Assembly (NCBI RefSeq): GCF_019697375.1
Contig: NZ_JAHCDI010000004.1
Coordinates: 2,839,324 to 2,903,323 of the forward strand
Length of the DNA stretch: 64,000 nt
Reading direction: 5' to 3'
Source: Micromonospora tarapacensis
GTDB taxonomy: Bacteria; Actinomycetota; Actinomycetes; Mycobacteriales; Micromonosporaceae
Positions 40,649-51,424 of this stretch are shown here, in pieces (the first letter of the stretch is position 1; each line of letters opens with the position of its first letter). The translations under genes and the position numbers were made by a program. Under the pieces are notes generated by a model. The model ran no database searches. It saw only the letters and a program-made list of their open reading frames with translations, and had not been told where the DNA came from.

Positions 40649-41565
40649 GTGGCTTCCAGCAGGGACCGGCAGCGCAAACTGGCGCGGGCCAAGCTCGACC
40701 GGCAACTGGCCCGCCGGGCGACCGCCGCACGGCGGCGCCGGCGGATCCGGGCCGGCGTCGGCAGCGCCCTGATCCTCCTGCTGGTGGTGGCCGGCTCGGC
40801 GTGGGCGCTCGGCGCCTTCGACCGGGAGCCGGCCGAGGACACCGCCGCCGACGAGGTCTGCCTCTGGACCCCGCAGAACACCGGCGGCAACAGCAACCTC
40901 ACCGATGTCGGCGAGCCCGCCGCCACCGGACTGCCGGTCACCGGCACCCGACCGATGACGATCGTCACCAACCAGGGTGGGCCGATCGCCGTCGAGCTGG
41001 ACCTCGCGAGCGCACCGTGCGCCGCCGCGAGCATCGCCCACCTGGCCAGCCAGTCGTTCTACGACAACACCAAGTGCCACGAGATCACCGCCGACGGCGC
41101 GGTGCGCTGTGGCGACCCCAGCGGCACCGGCCTGGGCGGCCCGGCCTACTCGTTCTACGACGAGAACGTCCCCGACGCCCCGGAGGCGTCGCCGGAGCCG
41201 AGCCCCGCCCCGGACCAGCCGCCGACGTATCCGAAGGGCACGGTCGCGATGATCGCGAACCCGCCCGGCGCCAACGGCAGCCAGTTCCTGATCTTCTTCA
41301 AGGACTTCACCACCGCCGAGCCGAAGTTCCCGATCATCGGCCGGGTCACCGGTGGCCTCGACGTCGTGGAGAAGATCGGCGCCCTGCCGACGGTGGACAA
41401 CGGGGCCGGGGAGAAGGTCAAGCCGGAGAACGACGACGTGGTCATCCAGAGTCTGACCGTCGGCGAGCCCGTCCTGGATCCCGCGTCGCCCGCCGATCCC
41501 GCACCCACGGCCACGCCCAGCCCGGAGTCCTCGGGGCGCCCGCGGCCAGCGCGAGCGCCGGCTGA
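40649..41565 (+). CDS. Membrane-anchored cyclophilin-type PPIase with altered active site (one frame break near its end)
   Basis: Repaired length is 305 residues: a basic N-terminus, one helix (AGVGSALILLLVVAGSAWAL) and an extracytoplasmic cyclophilin domain (PMTIVTNQGGPIAVELDL, NGSQFLIFF). The catalytic Arg of the HRI/HRL motif is Glu here (KCHEITADG), and part of the loop is deleted, so isomerase activity is doubtful. A Pro-rich insert and tail follow. Adding a base to the G4 run 41533-41536 gives the end GAPAASASAG with a stop at 41563. GTG 40649 is the chosen start. Confidence 0.82.
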
Positions 41566-41624
41566 CCGGCGCCGGGAACCCACCACCGCAGCGGCATCCA
41601 CACACAGTCCAGGAGGATCGAGGC

Positions 41625-42458
41625 GTGACGTCCACCAGAGAGCGGCAGCGCGCGGCGGCGCGCGCCCGGCTCGAGAAGGAGATGGCCGAGCGGGCCGCGC
41701 GGGCCCGCAAGCGCCGCCAGACCCAGGCGGTCGTCGGAGCCGGCGTGGTCCTGCTGCTGGTGGTCGCCGGCACGGCCTGGCTGGCCAGCAACCTGATCGG
41801 CGACGACAGCGGCACCGACGACACCGCCCAGGACGGGAGCCAGGTGCAGTGCGACTGGGTCGACATCCCGGCCGGTGAGCGCAGCCCGACGACCAAGGAC
41901 GTCGGGCTGCCGGACACCCGGCAGAGCCAGGTGGGCACCCAGACCATGACGATCACCACGAACCTCGGCCCGATCACCGCCCGGATCGACCGGGCGGCGG
42001 TGCCGTGCACCGCGGCCAGCTTCACCCACCTGGCCGAGCAGAACTTCTTCGACAACACGAAGTGCCACCGACTGGTGACCGAGGGCATCAAGGTGCTCCA
42101 GTGCGGCGACCCCAGCGCCACCGGCGACGGCTGGCGGGAGAGCGACGGCACCGGCGGGCCGAGCTACCGCATGGCGGAGGAGAACCTGCCCACCGACAAG
42201 CGGCCACCGTACCCCGCGGGTGTCATCGCGATGGCCAACTCCGGTCAGCCGGCCAGCACCGGCAGCCAGTTCTTCATCGTCTACGGCGACTCGCCGCTGG
42301 ACCCGAACTACACGGTGCTCGGCACCATCACCGGTGGGATGGAGATCGTCGAGGATGTCGCGGCCGCCGGTGACGACGGAGCGTTCGCCCAGCAGGCCGG
42401 CGGCGGCCATCCCAAGAAGGAGGTCGTCATCACCGACCTCACCATGACCGACGCCTGA
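41625..42458 (+). CDS. Membrane-anchored cyclophilin-type peptidyl-prolyl isomerase
   Basis: This 277-residue protein has a basic N-terminus (residues 1-32), one helix (AVVGAGVVLLLVVAGTAWL) and a cyclophilin domain outside the membrane. It keeps the catalytic Arg in FFDNTKCHRLVTEG and the binding loop STGSQFFIVYGDSPLDPNY. Paired Cys residues suggest disulfides. GTG 41625 has AGGAGG nine bases upstream. It probably folds secreted proteins and is a diverged tandem duplicate of the gene before it. Confidence 0.92.
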   Translation: MTSTRERQRAAARARLEKEMAERAARARKRRQTQAVVGAGVVLLLVVAGTAWLASNLIGDDSGTDDTAQDGSQVQCDWVDIPAGERSPTTKDVGLPDTRQSQVGTQTMTITTNLGPITARIDRAAVPCTAASFTHLAEQNFFDNTKCHRLVTEGIKVLQCGDPSATGDGWRESDGTGGPSYRMAEENLPTDKRPPYPAGVIAMANSGQPASTGSQFFIVYGDSPLDPNYTVLGTITGGMEIVEDVAAAGDDGAFAQQAGGGHPKKEVVITDLTMTDA

Positions 42459-42473
42459 TCTCGACCAGCTGAG

Positions 42474-42503
42474 GCGCCCGCCGGCACAGTAGCCGGCGGG
42501 CGC
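42474..42503. terminator. Terminator between the cyclophilin genes and relA
   Basis: A perfect 12-bp stem GCGCCCGCCGGC with a 6-base loop is followed by TTT on the plus strand. It separates two convergent units. Confidence 0.85.
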
Positions 42504-42517
42504 TTTCGTGCGTGGGG

Positions 42518-45012
42518 TCAGGCGCCGGAGGTTACCCGGTAGGCGTCGAAGACGCCGTCGACCTTGCGGACGGCGGCGAGCAGGTGGCCGAGATGCTTCG
42601 GGTCGGCCATCTCGAAGCTGAACCGGCTCACCGCCACCCGGTCGCGGGTGGTGGTGACGGTGGCGGAGAGGATGTTGACCCGCTCCTCGGAGAGCACCCG
42701 GGTCACGTCGGCCAGCAGCTTGTGCCGGTCGAGGGCTTCCACCTGGATGGCGACCAGGAACGTGGAGGCGGAGGTGAGTTTCCAGTTCACCTCGACCACC
42801 CGCTCGCCCTGGGCACGCAGGTCCTCGGCGTTGGCGCAGTCGTCGCGGTGCACGCTCACCCCGCCGGAGCGGGTCACGAAGCCGAAGACCGAGTCCGGCG
42901 GGACCGGGGTGCAGCAGCGGGCCAGCTTGATCCAGACGTCGCTGACGCCGCGGACCACCACGCCCGGGTCGTGACTGGAGGCGCGGCTGCGCGGCGGCCG
43001 GGTCGCCACGGCGGTCTCGGCGATGTCCTCGGCCGCTCCCTCCTCACCACCGTAGGAGGCCATCAGCCGCTGCACCACCGACTGCGCCGAGACCTGGCTG
43101 TCGCCGACGGCCGCGTACAGCGAGGCCACGTCGGCAAGGTGCAGGTCCCGGGCGATCGCCATCAGGTTGTCGGAGGTGAGCATCCGCTGCAACGGCATGC
43201 CCTGCTTACGCATCGCCTTGACGATCGCGTCCTTGCCCTCCTCGATCGCCTCCTCGCGGCGTTCCTTGTTGAAGTACTGCCGGATCTTCGTCCGCGCCCG
43301 GGGGCTCTTGACGAAGCCCAGCCAGTCCTGCGTGGGGCCGGCGGTGTCGGACTTCGAGGTGAAGATCTCGATCACGTCACCGTTGGACAGCGTCGACTCC
43401 AACGGCACCAGCTTGCCGTTGACCCGCGCCCCGATGCACTTGTGCCCCACCTCGGTGTGCACCGCGTACGCGAAGTCCACCGGCGTCGACCCCGTCGGCA
43501 ACGGGATCACGTCGCCCTTCGGGGTGAAGACGTACACCTCCTGGCTGGACAGGTCGAACCGCAGCGCGTCCAGGAACTCGCTCGGGTCCGCCGCCTCCCG
43601 CTGCCAGTCCAGCAACTGCCGCAGCCAGGTCATCTCGTCGATGTGCGCCGGTGGGCCGACGATCTGGGTGCCCTTGTGCTCCTTGTACTTCCAGTGCGCG
43701 GCGATGCCGAACTCCGCCGTGCGGTGCATCGCGTACGTCCGGATCTGCATCTCCACCGGCTTGCCGGTCGGCCCGATCACCGTCGTGTGCAACGACTGGT
43801 ACATGTTGAACTTGGGCATGGCGATGTAGTCCTTGAACCGGCCCGGCACCGGCTGCCAGTTCGCGTGGATCACCCCCAGCGCCGCGTAGCAGTCCCGCAC
43901 CGTGTCGACCAGGATCCGCACACCGACCAGGTCGTAGATGTCGTTGAAGTCCCGCCCCCGCACGATCATCTTCTGGTAGATCGAGTACAGGTGCTTCGGC
44001 CGACCCGTGGTCTCCGCCTTGATCTTGGCGGCCTTCAGATCGGTCTGCACCTTCTGCGTCACCTGGCGCAGCAGCGCCTCCCGCTGCGGCTGGTGCTCCC
44101 CGATCAGCCGGTTGATCTCCTCGAACCGCTTCGGGAACAGCGTCCCGAAGGCCAGGTCCTCCAGCTCCCACTTGATCGTGTTCATCCCGAGCCGGTGGGC
44201 GAGCGGGGCGAGGATCTCCAGCGTCTCCTTCGCCTTCTGCTCCTGCTTGGGGCGGGGCAGGAAGGTCAACGTACGCATGTTGTGCAGCCGGTCGGCCAGC
44301 TTGATCACCAGGACGCGCGGATCCTTGGCCATCGCGACGACCATCTTGCGGATCGTCTCGGCCTTGGCCGCGTCGCCGAGCTTGACCTTGTCGAGCTTGG
44401 TGACCCCGTCGACCAGCAGGGCGACCTCGCCGCCGAAGTCCGCGCGCATCTGGTCGAGGGAATACTCCGTGTCCTCGATGGTGTCGTGCAGCAGCGCGGC
44501 GACCAGCGTGGTGGTGTCCATGCCGAGGTTGGCGAGGATGGTGGCCACCGCGAGCGGGTGGGTGATGTACGGATCGCCGGACTTGCGGTATTGACCGGAA
44601 TGCCAGCGTGCCGCGGTGTCGAAGGCCCGCTGCAACAGCCGGGCGTCGGCCTTGGGGTGATTCTCCCGGTGCGACGAGATCAGTGGCTCCAACACCTCAC
44701 TGACCTGCGACGACTGCCACGGTGCGTTGAACCGTGCCAGCCGCGCCCGGACCCGGCGGCCGGTGGGCGCGTGGGAGAACGCGAAGCCGCTGCTCGGCGA
44801 CGGGTCGCCGGCGATCTCGGTCGCCGCGACGTCGGCGCCGCCGGCCGGCCGGTCCGCCTCGCCGGTGGGCGCCGCCACGGCGGGCCCGTCCCCGACGCCG
44901 GTACGCCGGGGCCGCCCGCCGGCACGTCGCCGTTGCGGTCAGTCAGCGAGCCGTCCGCGTCACCTGTCGGGTGCACCGTGCCCTCCGCCGGAGGGACGAC
45001 CTCGTGGGACAC
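42518..45012 (-). CDS. relA: Bifunctional (p)ppGpp synthetase/hydrolase RelA/SpoT homologue (one frame break near the start)
   Basis: Repaired length is about 831 residues. In order it has the HD hydrolase domain ([26 protein letters not shown]), the synthetase domain ([32 protein letters not shown]), a TGS domain ([14 protein letters not shown]), a zinc-finger segment ([10 protein letters not shown]) and ACT. Both hydrolase and synthetase motifs are intact. GTG 45012 has GGAGG five bases upstream, but the frame is off until one base is added at the C4 run 44890-44893, giving [16 protein letters not shown]. Without repair the start would be GTG 44878 (786 residues). Confidence 0.93.
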
Positions 45013-45184
45013 CGGCCTCCTCACCGCTCGCCGGGGAAACACCGACCGTGCGCCGGCCGGTCTGGTCTAGCGCCGCTCAGACGGGTCACCGTCCGGTCAG
45101 CAATGGGCAATGCTACCCGCCCCGGGAGTGCCCTGCCGCTCCGCCGGACGGACCGTGCCACGTCCCGCCGGGGGCGGTGGCGCC

Positions 45185-45751
45185 TCAAACGGTCAACAGG
45201 GCATGCACGGGGCGCGGCGCCAGCCGGTCCCGGCCGCCGAGGAACGAGAGCTCCAGCAGCACGGTGAAGCCCGCCACGGTGCCGCCGGCCCGCTCCACCA
45301 GGTCCAGCGTCGCCGCGGCGGTGCCCCCCGTGGCGAGCACGTCGTCGACCACCAGCACCCGGTGGCCGGCGGTGAAGGCGTCCTGGTGCACCTCCAGCGT
45401 GGCCTCGCCGTACTCCAGCTGATAGGAGGCGGCGTAGGCGGGCCGGGGCAGCTTGCCGGCCTTGCGCACCGGCACCACGCCGACGCCAGTCGCGTACGCG
45501 ATGGCCGCGGCGACCACGAAGCCCCGCGCCTCGATGCCGACGACGGTGTCGAAGGACTCCCGTCCGTGGTGGGCGACGATCCCGTCGATCACCTCCCGGA
45601 AGGCGTCACCGTCGGCGAACAGCGGCATCAGGTCCTTGAACATGACGCCGGGCTTGGGGAAGTCGGGCACGTCGAGCACCCGGCTGGCCACCAGGTGGGC
45701 CGCCGCCGGGCCGCTGTCTCCGCGTACCGCGGTGCTGTGGGTCTCCGTCAC
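45185..45751 (-). CDS. apt: Adenine phosphoribosyltransferase
   Basis: This 188-residue enzyme makes AMP from adenine and PRPP. It shows VPDFPKPGVMFKDLMPL, VVGIEARGFVVAAAIA, RKAGKLPRP and the PRPP loop VLVVDDVLATGGTAAA. GTG 45751 has a GGAA ribosome site. It lies between secF and relA, the normal actinobacterial order (secD-secF-apt-relA). Confidence 0.95.
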   Translation of the reverse strand: MTETHSTAVRGDSGPAAAHLVASRVLDVPDFPKPGVMFKDLMPLFADGDAFREVIDGIVAHHGRESFDTVVGIEARGFVVAAAIAYATGVGVVPVRKAGKLPRPAYAASYQLEYGEATLEVHQDAFTAGHRVLVVDDVLATGGTAAATLDLVERAGGTVAGFTVLLELSFLGGRDRLAPRPVHALLTV

Positions 45752-45858
45752 GGCAGTTCCGCTTCCCTTCCACACGACGACGATGGCGTCCTGCTCGCTG
45801 CTCGCACAGCATTCAGGACGCCATCGGTTCCGTTTCTACCGGGTGGTCCCCGGTGCCC

Positions 45859-47052
45859 TCAACGCCGCTTTCCGCCGCCCGGACGGCTGCCACCGCCGGG
45901 ACGCCCGCCCCGGCCTCCGGCGGCGCGCTTGCCCGCCGGCCGGGCGCCCACCTTCGGTGCCGCCGCCGCGGCCAGGGCGCCTGCCTCCGCGGCCACCGGC
46001 TCCTCCGCCCGTTCGGCCGGGCGGGGCGCGCCCGGCCGGGCCGGGGTCTCGCCCCGGGTGACCGTGGCCCTGCGGGTCTGCACCCGCTTGTTGTGCGCCT
46101 GGATCCGCGGGTCGCGGTTCTTCAGCACGGCCAGCAGCGGGGTGGCCAACGTGATCGAGGTGAGGAAGGCCATCGCCATACCGACGAACAGCACCAGGCC
46201 GAGGTCCTTCAGGGTGCCGGCGCCGAGCAGCCCGGCACCGATGAACAGGATGCCGCCGACCGGCAGCAGGGCGACCACCGAGGTGTTGATCGACCGCATC
46301 AGGCTCTGGTTGACGGCCAGGTTGGCCGCCTCGCCGTACGTCTGGTTGTTGTTCGCGGTGATCCCCCTGGTGTTCTCCTGGACCTTGTCGAAGACCACCA
46401 CCACGTCGTAGAGGGCGAAGCCCAGGATGGTGAGCAGGCCGATGATCGTCGACGGGGTCACCTCGAACCCGACGATCGAGTAGATGCCGGAGGTGAGGAC
46501 CAGGTTCATCACCAGGGCGAAGATGGCCGCGGCGGCCATCTGCCACTCGAACCGCAGGACCAGGTAGACCGTCACCAGCGCGAGGAAGATCACCAGACCG
46601 AGCAGGGCCCGGTTGGTCACCTGGCTGCCCCACGCCTCGCTGACCCGGTTGCTGGCGATCTCCGCCGGGTCGACGTTGAAGATCCGGCCCATCTCGACCC
46701 GGACGGCTTCGGCCTGTTCGGCGTCGAGCTGCGTGGTGCGCAGCTCGTAGAACTCGCCGCCGCCACCGCCGCCGACCTGCTGGGCGGTGACCACCCGCGC
46801 CCCGTCGCCCGCGCTGGTCAGCGCCTCGGCCGCACCGGTTTCCGCCCGCTCCATGGTGCCGACACTGGTCGGCACCTGGAACGAGTTGCCGCCGGCGAAC
46901 TCGATGCCCAGGCTGAAGCCGCGGAAGATGACACTGCCGAGCGCGATCAGCACCAGCAGGGCGGCGACCGTGAACCACACCTTGCGCCGGCCGACGATGT
47001 TGAGGCCCGCCTCGCCTCGGTAGAGGCGGGCTGCCAGACCAGTCTCAGCCAT
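45859..47052 (-). CDS. secF: Protein translocase subunit SecF
   Basis: This 397-residue protein has six helices, the P1-like loop after helix 1 (FSLGIEFAGGNSFQV), and the conserved RNQTYGEAANLAVNQSL-type signature here as NQTYGEAANLAVNQSLMRS, then SVVALLPVGGILF. The C-terminal 90 residues are Ala/Gly/Arg-rich and probably cytoplasmic. ATG 47052 follows the secD stop by one base with AAGGAGG upstream. With SecD it uses the proton gradient to help late export steps. Confidence 0.95.
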   Translation of the reverse strand: MAETGLAARLYRGEAGLNIVGRRKVWFTVAALLVLIALGSVIFRGFSLGIEFAGGNSFQVPTSVGTMERAETGAAEALTSAGDGARVVTAQQVGGGGGGEFYELRTTQLDAEQAEAVRVEMGRIFNVDPAEIASNRVSEAWGSQVTNRALLGLVIFLALVTVYLVLRFEWQMAAAAIFALVMNLVLTSGIYSIVGFEVTPSTIIGLLTILGFALYDVVVVFDKVQENTRGITANNNQTYGEAANLAVNQSLMRSINTSVVALLPVGGILFIGAGLLGAGTLKDLGLVLFVGMAMAFLTSITLATPLLAVLKNRDPRIQAHNKRVQTRRATVTRGETPARPGAPRPAERAEEPVAAEAGALAAAAAPKVGARPAGKRAAGGRGGRPGGGSRPGGGKRR

Positions 47053-47053
47053 C

Positions 47054-48934
47054 TCAGGCCTCCTTGACACGCTGGTTGCGGGGCGGGGCCTGCTCCGACC
47101 GGGCCGGTAGCGCCCGGCCGAGACCGCTGACCCGCGGGGACAGGAACGCCCTGGTTCGGGCGAACATCGTCATGATCGGATGCCGGAACAGGAAGACCAC
47201 GAGCAGGTCGAGCACCGTGGCCAGACCGAGGGCGAAGGCGAAGCCCTTGACCGTGCCGACCGAGACGATGTAGAGCACCACGGCCGACATGATCGTGATG
47301 GCGTTCGCCGAGATGATCGTCCGGCGCGCCCGGACCCAGGCCCGGGGCACCGCACTACGCGGCGTGCGCCCCTCCCGGATCTCGTCCTTGAGTCGTTCGA
47401 AGTAGATGACGAACGAGTCCGCCGCCACACCGAGCGAGACGATGATGCCGGCGATGCCGGCGAGGGTGAGCGTGAAGCCGATCTGGCGGCCGAGCACCAC
47501 CATGGCGCCGAAGAGCAGCAGGGCCGACAGGATCAGACTCAGGAAGATCACCGAGCCGAGCAGGCGGTAGTAGAAGAACGAGTAGATGATGACCAGCAGC
47601 ATGCCGATGCCGGCCGCGAGCAGGCCGGCCCGCAGGTGGCTGGCGCCCAGGGTGGCGGTGACGTTCTGCTGCTCCTGCGCCTCGAAGGTGACCGGCAGGG
47701 CGCCGTAGCTGAGATATCCGGCCAGCTCGCTGGCCTCGGCGTTGGTGAAGTTGCCGGTGATCTGGGAGTTGCCGGTGAGTACGCCCTGGATCTGCGGCGA
47801 CGAGATGATCTCGTTGTCCAGCACCACGGCGACCCGGCACTTGCCCTCGTCGCCGAGCGCCGAGGCGTCGCACGCCTGACCCTCGTTGTTGAACGCCTCG
47901 CGGGTCAGCCCGGTCCACTTCTCCTGGCCGGAACCGGTGAAGTTCAGGCTGACCACCCACTGGCTGGTCTGGTCGCGCACCGCGTTGGCGTCGGAGACGT
48001 CGGTGCCGAGCACCTTGGCCACGTCCAGCAGGTTCTTCGCGTAGCCGCCCTCACAGGCGACGACCTGCTGCTCCGGGTCGGAGATGGACGCCGGCGGCCG
48101 GTCGTCCAGCTGGGCGCAACCGATCGTCGGCACGTTGAACTGCATCTGCGCCGGCAGCACCGCCACCTCGCGCCCGCTGAGCTCGGCGAACGGCTTGAGC
48201 TTGTCGGCCAGCGACGGGTCGGCGCTCAGGTCGGCCGGAGCCTGCAACGCGCTCGCGGCGGCCCACGCCTCCGCGCCGACCTTCTGCTCGACGGCCCGGC
48301 GCTGCTCCTCCACGCTCTGCGGGACCGGCTCCTCGCTCGCGGCCGGCGGCGGGGTGGCGGCGGGAGTCTCGGACGGGGTGGGCGTCGGCGCCCCGCCACC
48401 CTGGCCACCCGCCGACGGCGACGCGCTGGCCTCGGCGTCGGGCGTGGGGCTCGCGGAGCCGGACGGGCTCGGGGTGCCGGACGGGGTCGCCTCGGCGCTC
48501 TCGGTGGGCGCCGGCGCCGGGATCGCCCCGCTGCCGTCGGCGATCTTCAGCACCTTGCGGAAGCGCAACTCGGCGGCGCTGCCGACCTCGTTGAGGTCGC
48601 GGTTCTCGCCGGGCAGGGAGATGACGATGTTGCGGTCGCCCTCGGTGACCACCTCGGCCTCGGCGACGCCGTACGCGTTGACCCGGCTCTCGATGATCTG
48701 GCGGGCGCGCTCGAGATTCTCCGCCGTCGGGGCCCGGCCGTCGAGGGTGTTGGTCGCCTCCAGTGTGAGCCGTGTGCCGCCGACCAGGTCGAGACCGAGG
48801 CGAGGTTCGAGCCGGTCCTTCCAGCCACCGCTGGCACCGCCCGAGAAGAACACCAAAAGATAGAGGACGACGAAGATGCCGCCGAGTACGGCCAACTGCC
48901 GTCCCGGGCGCATCTGTCCCTGAGGTGGTGCCAC
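47054..48934 (-). CDS. secD: Protein translocase subunit SecD
   Basis: This 626-residue protein has helix 1 (LAVLGGIFVVLYLLVFF), the D1 motif RLGLDLVGGTRLTLEA, a long extracytoplasmic P1 domain, the D4 region LDNEIISSPQIQ and six helices in all (AGIAGIIVSLGVAADSFVIY). Between about residues 140 and 205 there is a Pro/Ala/Ser/Thr-rich insert not found in E. coli. It is co-translated with secF. Confidence 0.95.
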   Translation of the reverse strand: MAPPQGQMRPGRQLAVLGGIFVVLYLLVFFSGGASGGWKDRLEPRLGLDLVGGTRLTLEATNTLDGRAPTAENLERARQIIESRVNAYGVAEAEVVTEGDRNIVISLPGENRDLNEVGSAAELRFRKVLKIADGSGAIPAPAPTESAEATPSGTPSPSGSASPTPDAEASASPSAGGQGGGAPTPTPSETPAATPPPAASEEPVPQSVEEQRRAVEQKVGAEAWAAASALQAPADLSADPSLADKLKPFAELSGREVAVLPAQMQFNVPTIGCAQLDDRPPASISDPEQQVVACEGGYAKNLLDVAKVLGTDVSDANAVRDQTSQWVVSLNFTGSGQEKWTGLTREAFNNEGQACDASALGDEGKCRVAVVLDNEIISSPQIQGVLTGNSQITGNFTNAEASELAGYLSYGALPVTFEAQEQQNVTATLGASHLRAGLLAAGIGMLLVIIYSFFYYRLLGSVIFLSLILSALLLFGAMVVLGRQIGFTLTLAGIAGIIVSLGVAADSFVIYFERLKDEIREGRTPRSAVPRAWVRARRTIISANAITIMSAVVLYIVSVGTVKGFAFALGLATVLDLLVVFLFRHPIMTMFARTRAFLSPRVSGLGRALPARSEQAPPRNQRVKEA

Positions 48935-48959
48935 GGCTGTCCTGTCTCCCTGTGGTCAC

Positions 48960-49002
48960 GCCGCCGCGGACGCGGCGGCGGTCGGCCGGTTCCCCGGCCG
49001 AC
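48960..49002. repeat. Two GC hairpins in the yajC-secD gap
   Basis: Two perfect 9-bp stems lie side by side (48960-48968 with 48971-48979; 48981-48989 with 48994-49002). They sit upstream of secD on the minus strand in the 284-bp gap after yajC. They could be attenuator-like or partial terminator structures setting yajC/secD stoichiometry. No gene is seen in the remaining gap up to 49218. Confidence 0.5.
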
Positions 49003-49218
49003 GATCTGCCTTCCGACGGCGCCCGGGCTGGCGCCGCCGCCTCGGGTGGCCGACGCGGGCGCGTGGACCGGGCTGACCGGCGCACCGACGCCCGGCGTCG
49101 GCCTGCTATCCAGTTTTCTCACTCCGCGTCGAGGGCGGGCTACCTGCTCGGGGACGCGTGCGGGTAGCTCGGCGTCCGGGCGGCCGGTGGGGGCCGGCTG
49201 ACCGGGTGGGCGGGGTGC

Positions 49219-49557
49219 TCAGTCCTTGACGGCGTCGGTCTCCTCGGCCGTGGCCTCGGAGGGAAGCTCCGCCCTGGTCACCACCCGGGCGATCGCCGGA
49301 CGGGCGTAGCGGGTCTGCACTCCGGGAGCGACCTCGAGCAGGACGCTGTCGTCCTCGACGCCGGTGACCGTGCCGTAGAGCCCGCCGATGGTGACCACCT
49401 CGTCGCCCGGGGAGAGGGCGGACTGCATCGCCTCGGCCTCGCGGCGGCGCTTCTGCTGCGGACGGATCATCATGAAGTACATGACGCCGAAGAGCAGGGC
49501 GATCATGAGGATCGGCGTGAAGCCGCCCGCTCCGACGCCTTCTGCTGCGTAGTGCAC
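49219..49557 (-). CDS. yajC: Preprotein translocase accessory subunit YajC
   Basis: This 112-residue single-span protein has a helix PILMIALLFGVMYFMMIRPQ, the RPQQKRRREAEAMQS amphipathic part and the soluble SPGDEVVTIGGLYGTVTGVE motif. GTG 49557 has GGGAAGG nine bases upstream; longer extensions (ATG 49575) are less likely. It heads the yajC-secD-secF-apt-relA series and follows the ruv genes. Confidence 0.9.
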   Translation of the reverse strand: MHYAAEGVGAGGFTPILMIALLFGVMYFMMIRPQQKRRREAEAMQSALSPGDEVVTIGGLYGTVTGVEDDSVLLEVAPGVQTRYARPAIARVVTRAELPSEATAEETDAVKD

Positions 49558-49695
49558 GGTTGTCGACCTTCCCATTGGCCGCCGACCCGGCGCGTGGGCA
49601 CCGGAGCGGAGGCGGATTTTCACATCCTGTACAGACCGCGGCGAGTCTAGTCGCTCTGCCTGGGAACGCCGAACGCGGCACAGATCACGAACAGA

Positions 49696-50766
49696 TCACG
49701 GCTCGCCGGTGTCCGCCGAGAACAGATCGGGCGCCGAGGGGACTCCGGCCGCAAATGTACCATTCGGGGCCGTACGCCCCAGGTGGTGCCAAGCCGCCTC
49801 GGTGGCCACCCGCCCCCTGGGCGTACGAGCCAGCAGGCCGGCCCGCACCAGGAACGGCTCGCAGACCTCCTCCACCGTGTCCGGCTGCTCCCCCACCGCC
49901 ACCGCCAGGGTGGACAGGCCGACCGGGCCGCCCCGGAACGAGTCGACCAGGGCGGTCAGCACCGCCCGGTCGAGCCGATCCAGCCCGAGCGCGTCCACGT
50001 CGTAGACGGTCAGGGCCGCGCGGGCGGTCTCGACGGTGACCACACCGTCGACGCGCACCTCGGCGAAGTCCCGGACCCGGCGCAGCAGCCGGTTGGCGAT
50101 CCGCGGCGTGCCCCGGGAGCGACCGGCGATCTCCGTCGCCCCGTCGTCGGTGATCGGCACCCCGAGGATGCGCGCCGAGCGGTGCAGCAGCGTCTCCAGG
50201 TCACCCGGCGCGTAGAAGTCGAGGTGGGCCACGAAACCGAACCGGTCCCGCATCGGCCCGGTGAGCAGGCCGGCCCGGGTGGTCGCGCCGACCAGCGTGA
50301 ATGGTTCGACGTCCAGCGGGATGGCGGTGGCGCCCGGCCCCTTGCCGACCACCACGTCGACCCGGAAGTCCTCCATCGCGCTGTAGAGCAGCTCCTCCGC
50401 CGGCCTGGCGATCCGGTGGATCTCGTCGATGAAGAGCACGTCGCCCTCGGCGAGGCTGGTCAGGATCGCCGCCAGGTCGCCGGAGCGTTCGATGGCCGGC
50501 CCACTGGTCACCCGGATACCGGTGCCCAGCTCCGCGGCGACGATGTTGGCCAGGGTGGTCTTGCCCAGGCCGGGCGGCCCCGACAGCAGGATGTGGTCGG
50601 GCGGGGAGCCGCGCCGCATCGCGCCCTGCAACAGCAGGTCGAGCTGGTCCCGGACGCGGTGCTGGGCGATGAACTCACCCAGCCGCTTCGGCCGGACGCT
50701 GACCTCCGCGTCCAGTTCCGCCTCGCTGACGTACGCGGAGACCAGTCCGCCGTCGGACTCGGTCAC
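49696..50766 (-). CDS. ruvB: Holliday junction branch-migration ATPase RuvB
   Basis: This 356-residue AAA+ motor has the N-terminal [18 protein letters not shown], Walker [17 protein letters not shown], Walker B LFIDEIHR, the sensor I region [20 protein letters not shown] and the C-terminal winged helix ([20 protein letters not shown]). It forms hexameric rings with RuvA at junctions. Confidence 0.96.
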   Translation of the reverse strand: MTESDGGLVSAYVSEAELDAEVSVRPKRLGEFIAQHRVRDQLDLLLQGAMRRGSPPDHILLSGPPGLGKTTLANIVAAELGTGIRVTSGPAIERSGDLAAILTSLAEGDVLFIDEIHRIARPAEELLYSAMEDFRVDVVVGKGPGATAIPLDVEPFTLVGATTRAGLLTGPMRDRFGFVAHLDFYAPGDLETLLHRSARILGVPITDDGATEIAGRSRGTPRIANRLLRRVRDFAEVRVDGVVTVETARAALTVYDVDALGLDRLDRAVLTALVDSFRGGPVGLSTLAVAVGEQPDTVEEVCEPFLVRAGLLARTPRGRVATEAAWHHLGRTAPNGTFAAGVPSAPDLFSADTGEP

Positions 50767-50821
50767 GAGCTGTCCTTCACTCGCGACTGCGGGGCTCGCA
50801 AACCCGGCTCACTCCTCGCGC

Positions 50822-51424
50822 TCATCGGGTGCGGCCCAGCAGCCGGATGGCCTGCTTCAACAGCACCGGCACCGGCGGGGTGGGACCGTCGACGCTCTCG
50901 GCGACCGCGGCGACCGCCTGATCGGCCTGGCCCGCCGTCCAGCCGAGCCCGACCAGCGCCTGACGGACCTGTTCGGGCCAGCCGCCACCGGTCACGCCGG
51001 CCGCGCCGTCGACGCCGACCGCGACCGGCCCGATCCGGTCGCGCAGCTCCAGCACCAGGCGTTCGGCACCCTTCTTGCCGATGCCGGGGACCCGGGTCAG
51101 CGCCGCCGTGTCGGCGTTGGCGATCGCCTTGCGGACCGTGTCCGGAGTGTGCACCGCGAGCACCGCCTGGGCCAGTCGCGGGCCGACCCCGCTGGCGGTC
51201 TGTAGCAGCTCGAACAGCGCCTTGGCGTCGTCGTCGGCGAAGCCGTAGAGGGTGAGTGAGTCCTCCCGGACGACCAGGCTGGTGGCCAGCCGGGCCGGCC
51301 GGCCGACCCGCAGGTCGGCGATCGTGCCAGGAGCGCACTGCACCGCCAGGCCGACCCCGCCGACCTCGATCACCGCGTGGTCCGGCCCGACGGCCGTCAC
51401 CACGCCGCGGACACTGGCGATCAT
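50822..51424 (-). CDS. ruvA: Holliday junction DNA-binding protein RuvA
   Basis: This 200-residue protein starts [20 protein letters not shown], an OB fold. It has helix-hairpin-helix motifs in [19 protein letters not shown] and [19 protein letters not shown] and a C-terminal RuvB-binding domain ([19 protein letters not shown]). ATG 51424 overlaps the ruvC stop. A 55-base gap separates it from ruvB. Confidence 0.96.
   Translation of the reverse strand: MIASVRGVVTAVGPDHAVIEVGGVGLAVQCAPGTIADLRVGRPARLATSLVVREDSLTLYGFADDDAKALFELLQTASGVGPRLAQAVLAVHTPDTVRKAIANADTAALTRVPGIGKKGAERLVLELRDRIGPVAVGVDGAAGVTGGGWPEQVRQALVGLGWTAGQADQAVAAVAESVDGPTPPVPVLLKQAIRLLGRTR

Noticed and set aside
42512..45070. 852-codon plus-strand open frame opposite relA
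   Set aside because: Same effect: relA on the minus strand has all catalytic motifs, and the plus-strand product resembles no protein.
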